From positions 1-26,800 of the forward strand of contig CAZZLQ010000033.1 in assembly GCA_964655245.1 (NCBI GenBank): a DNA stretch of 26,800 nucleotides. Direction: 5' to 3'. Shown piece after piece: positions 23,943 to 26,800 of this stretch (positions within the stretch are counted from its first letter, which is position 1; every line of letters starts with the position of its first letter). The stretch is from JBEIHI01 sp964655245 (GTDB lineage Bacteria > Bdellovibrionota > UBA2394). The notes under the pieces were generated by a model that did not search any database, was not told the origin of the DNA, and was given only the letters and a program-made list of their open reading frames with translations. A program made the translations under genes and the position numbers.

Positions 23943-24487
23943 GACAACACGCTCATTCTTTCTTTGAAGGACTCGTATCTGAGATACATACCATAGAGAG
24001 GCGTTGCCTTTAAGGTCGCCAGAAGCTTGGACTTCTTCAGTGATTCACGCCAATGCTGTCGATAGGATCTCACGGCGGCAAGAGAGGCAAGATAGACGGG
24101 GATCCAAGCGATCAATCCAAACACAAGAGAGCCGATCACAATCGTGTTATTGAATCGGAAATAAGGCCAAATCGGCCCCGAGGTAACGGCAATCCAGAGG
24201 GGCCTCAGAGCTTTGAAATCAACCAACAGCCCATATCCAAGCAGATCAAACAGAGGATCCAGAACAAACGCAAAAATCTTGAAGACCCCCAAGCTCACAA
24301 AAAACATCGTGAGATTCACCCGGAACAAGCAAACCAGCAAAAAGATCACAAGGTTGTGTAATGAAAGGAAGGGTGACAATCCCACCATCATTCCAAAGGC
24401 AACAGCCGCAGCGAGCTGAGCTGGATGACGTTCGGAATTTAAGAGCTTCAAAAGGTTATAAAAGGTCTTAAGAATAAACAGGCTCAC
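23939..24487 (-). CDS. DUF2062 / TIGR03546-family inner-membrane protein
   Basis: The 182-residue product has the family N terminus (LLKLLNSERHPAQLAAAVAFGMMVGLSP). Hydrophobic segments lie at about 24-40, 43-67, 68-88 and 114-138, and a basic C-terminal region follows (YRQHWRESLKKSK). DUF2062 proteins are small polytopic proteins of unknown biochemical role; the TIGR03546 branch is usually encoded beside TIGR03545, as here. A GTG start at 24487 is used because the family sequence begins close by. A good promoter (24494-24522) places the transcription start at about this GTG, so the mRNA may be leaderless. The gene is first in a 3-gene - strand unit with the AsmA-like and 1415-residue genes. 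Confidence 0.8.
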   Translation of the reverse strand: MSLFILKTFYNLLKLLNSERHPAQLAAAVAFGMMVGLSPFLSLHNLVIFLLVCLFRVNLTMFFVSLGVFKIFAFVLDPLFDLLGYGLLVDFKALRPLWIAVTSGPIWPYFRFNNTIVIGSLVFGLIAWIPVYLASLAAVRSYRQHWRESLKKSKLLATLKATPLYGMYLRYESFKERMSVLS

Positions 24488-24493
24488 ACCCCT

Positions 24494-24522
24494 ATTAAAA
24501 GGTCGCCCTAGATCTCTTGCAA
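24494..24522 (-). promoter_or_regulatory. Candidate promoter for the envelope cluster
   Basis: Read on the - strand: TTGCAA (24522-24517), 17-nt spacer, TTTAAT (24499-24494). The predicted start lies at about 24487, on the GTG start codon. It is divergent from the panD promoter; the two -35 boxes are 18 nt apart. Confidence 0.45.
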
Positions 24523-24540
24523 ATGAATTATGCGCATTCC

Positions 24541-24568
24541 TTGACCTCCCCTTCTGAACGGCTAGTTT
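24541..24568 (+). promoter_or_regulatory. Candidate promoter for panD
   Basis: TTGACC (24541-24546), 16-nt spacer, TAGTTT (24563-24568). The start would fall at 24575-24577, at or next to the panD ATG, predicting a leaderless or near-leaderless mRNA. The boxes equal those before the MTAP-like gene. Confidence 0.45.
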
Positions 24569-24576
24569 AGGGTGAA

Positions 24577-24960
24577 ATGCGTCGAGAGTTTCTCCAAGCC
24601 AAGATTCATTTTGCCACCATTACCGGTGCTGATCTCGAGTACGAGGGCAGCCTCGGTATGGACTCAGAGCTGATGAAACAAATCGGAATTTTACCCTTTG
24701 AGTCCGTAGAAGTTTACAACGTCACAACAGGCGCTCGAATCCGAACCTACGCGATCGAACTTCCTGCTGGATCCAAACGCTTTGAGAGCAACGGAGCTGC
24801 TGCTCACCACATCCGAAAAGGCGATAAAGTTATCATCGCAACTTACGTTTGGCTCGATACTGATGAAATCAGTTCTTTCAAGCCACGGGTGATGATTTTG
24901 GGGCCTGAGAATAAAGTAAAAAGTCTCTACGACAAGCCAATCGCTTTCGAGAACCACTGA
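24577..24960 (+). CDS. panD: Aspartate 1-decarboxylase proenzyme
   Basis: PanD makes beta-alanine from L-aspartate for pantothenate and CoA synthesis. The 127-residue chain is a zymogen that self-cleaves between G24 and S25 (YEGS), and S25 becomes the pyruvoyl cofactor. Other active-site positions are present: K9 (QAKIHFAT), R54, Y58 in TGARIRTYAI, and N72 in SNGAAAHHIRKGDKVIIATY. Length and numbering match the E. coli enzyme exactly. ATG 24577 gives the usual N terminus; a strong ribosome-binding site is absent. The neighbours are a divergent envelope cluster and a convergent DUF255 gene whose stop is 9 nt away, so panD appears to be a single-gene transcript. Confidence 0.96.
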   Translation: MRREFLQAKIHFATITGADLEYEGSLGMDSELMKQIGILPFESVEVYNVTTGARIRTYAIELPAGSKRFESNGAAAHHIRKGDKVIIATYVWLDTDEISSFKPRVMILGPENKVKSLYDKPIAFENH

Positions 24961-24969
24961 GCTTCCAGT

Positions 24970-26800
<1,831 letters not shown>

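Overview
The window looks like a compact chromosomal segment of a Gram-negative, diderm bacterium. The most economical guess is a member of the Bdellovibrionota or a related former delta-proteobacterial lineage. Reasons are the gene order RNase E/G - rplU - rpmA - obg - nadD - rsfS - rlmH, a membrane EtfD-type Fe-S protein beside etfAB, many secreted or lipoprotein-type hypothetical proteins, and the TIGR03545/TIGR03546 pair. The assignment rests on gene content recognised by eye, not on a search. No mobile element, CRISPR array, tRNA or rRNA was seen, and no gene-free stretch reaches 300 bases.

Left part (1-3951, + strand): a subtilisin-type protease open at the left edge, overlapped by a gene for a membrane-anchored protein whose C-terminal domain looks like the protease's missing prodomain. 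Two unrecognised exported or membrane genes follow.

Centre (4008-12045, mostly + strand): a diverged methylthioadenosine phosphorylase homologue whose 3' end overlaps the RNase E/G gene by 77 nt, then the translation and ribosome-biogenesis block rplU-rpmA-terminator-obg-(exported unknown)-nadD-rsfS-rlmH. Two lipoprotein genes on the - strand (6732-7999) interrupt the block. The RlmH homologue lacks hallmark C-terminal residues.

Right part (12038-24487, - strand): an acyl-CoA synthetase and an electron-transfer module etfB-etfA-etfD, which together would activate fatty acids and pass beta-oxidation electrons to the quinone pool. Upstream of these lies a three-gene envelope cluster: a DUF2062/TIGR03546 membrane protein, a TIGR03545 AsmA-like protein and a 1415-residue exported protein. 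This is the best candidate here for an undescribed system, possibly a trans-envelope bridge. A divergent control region separates it from panD (24577-24960). A DUF255 thioredoxin-fold protein gene runs off the right edge.

The genome is tightly packed. Convergent genes overlap at 6732-6735 and 12038-12045, and several starts are GTG or TTG.
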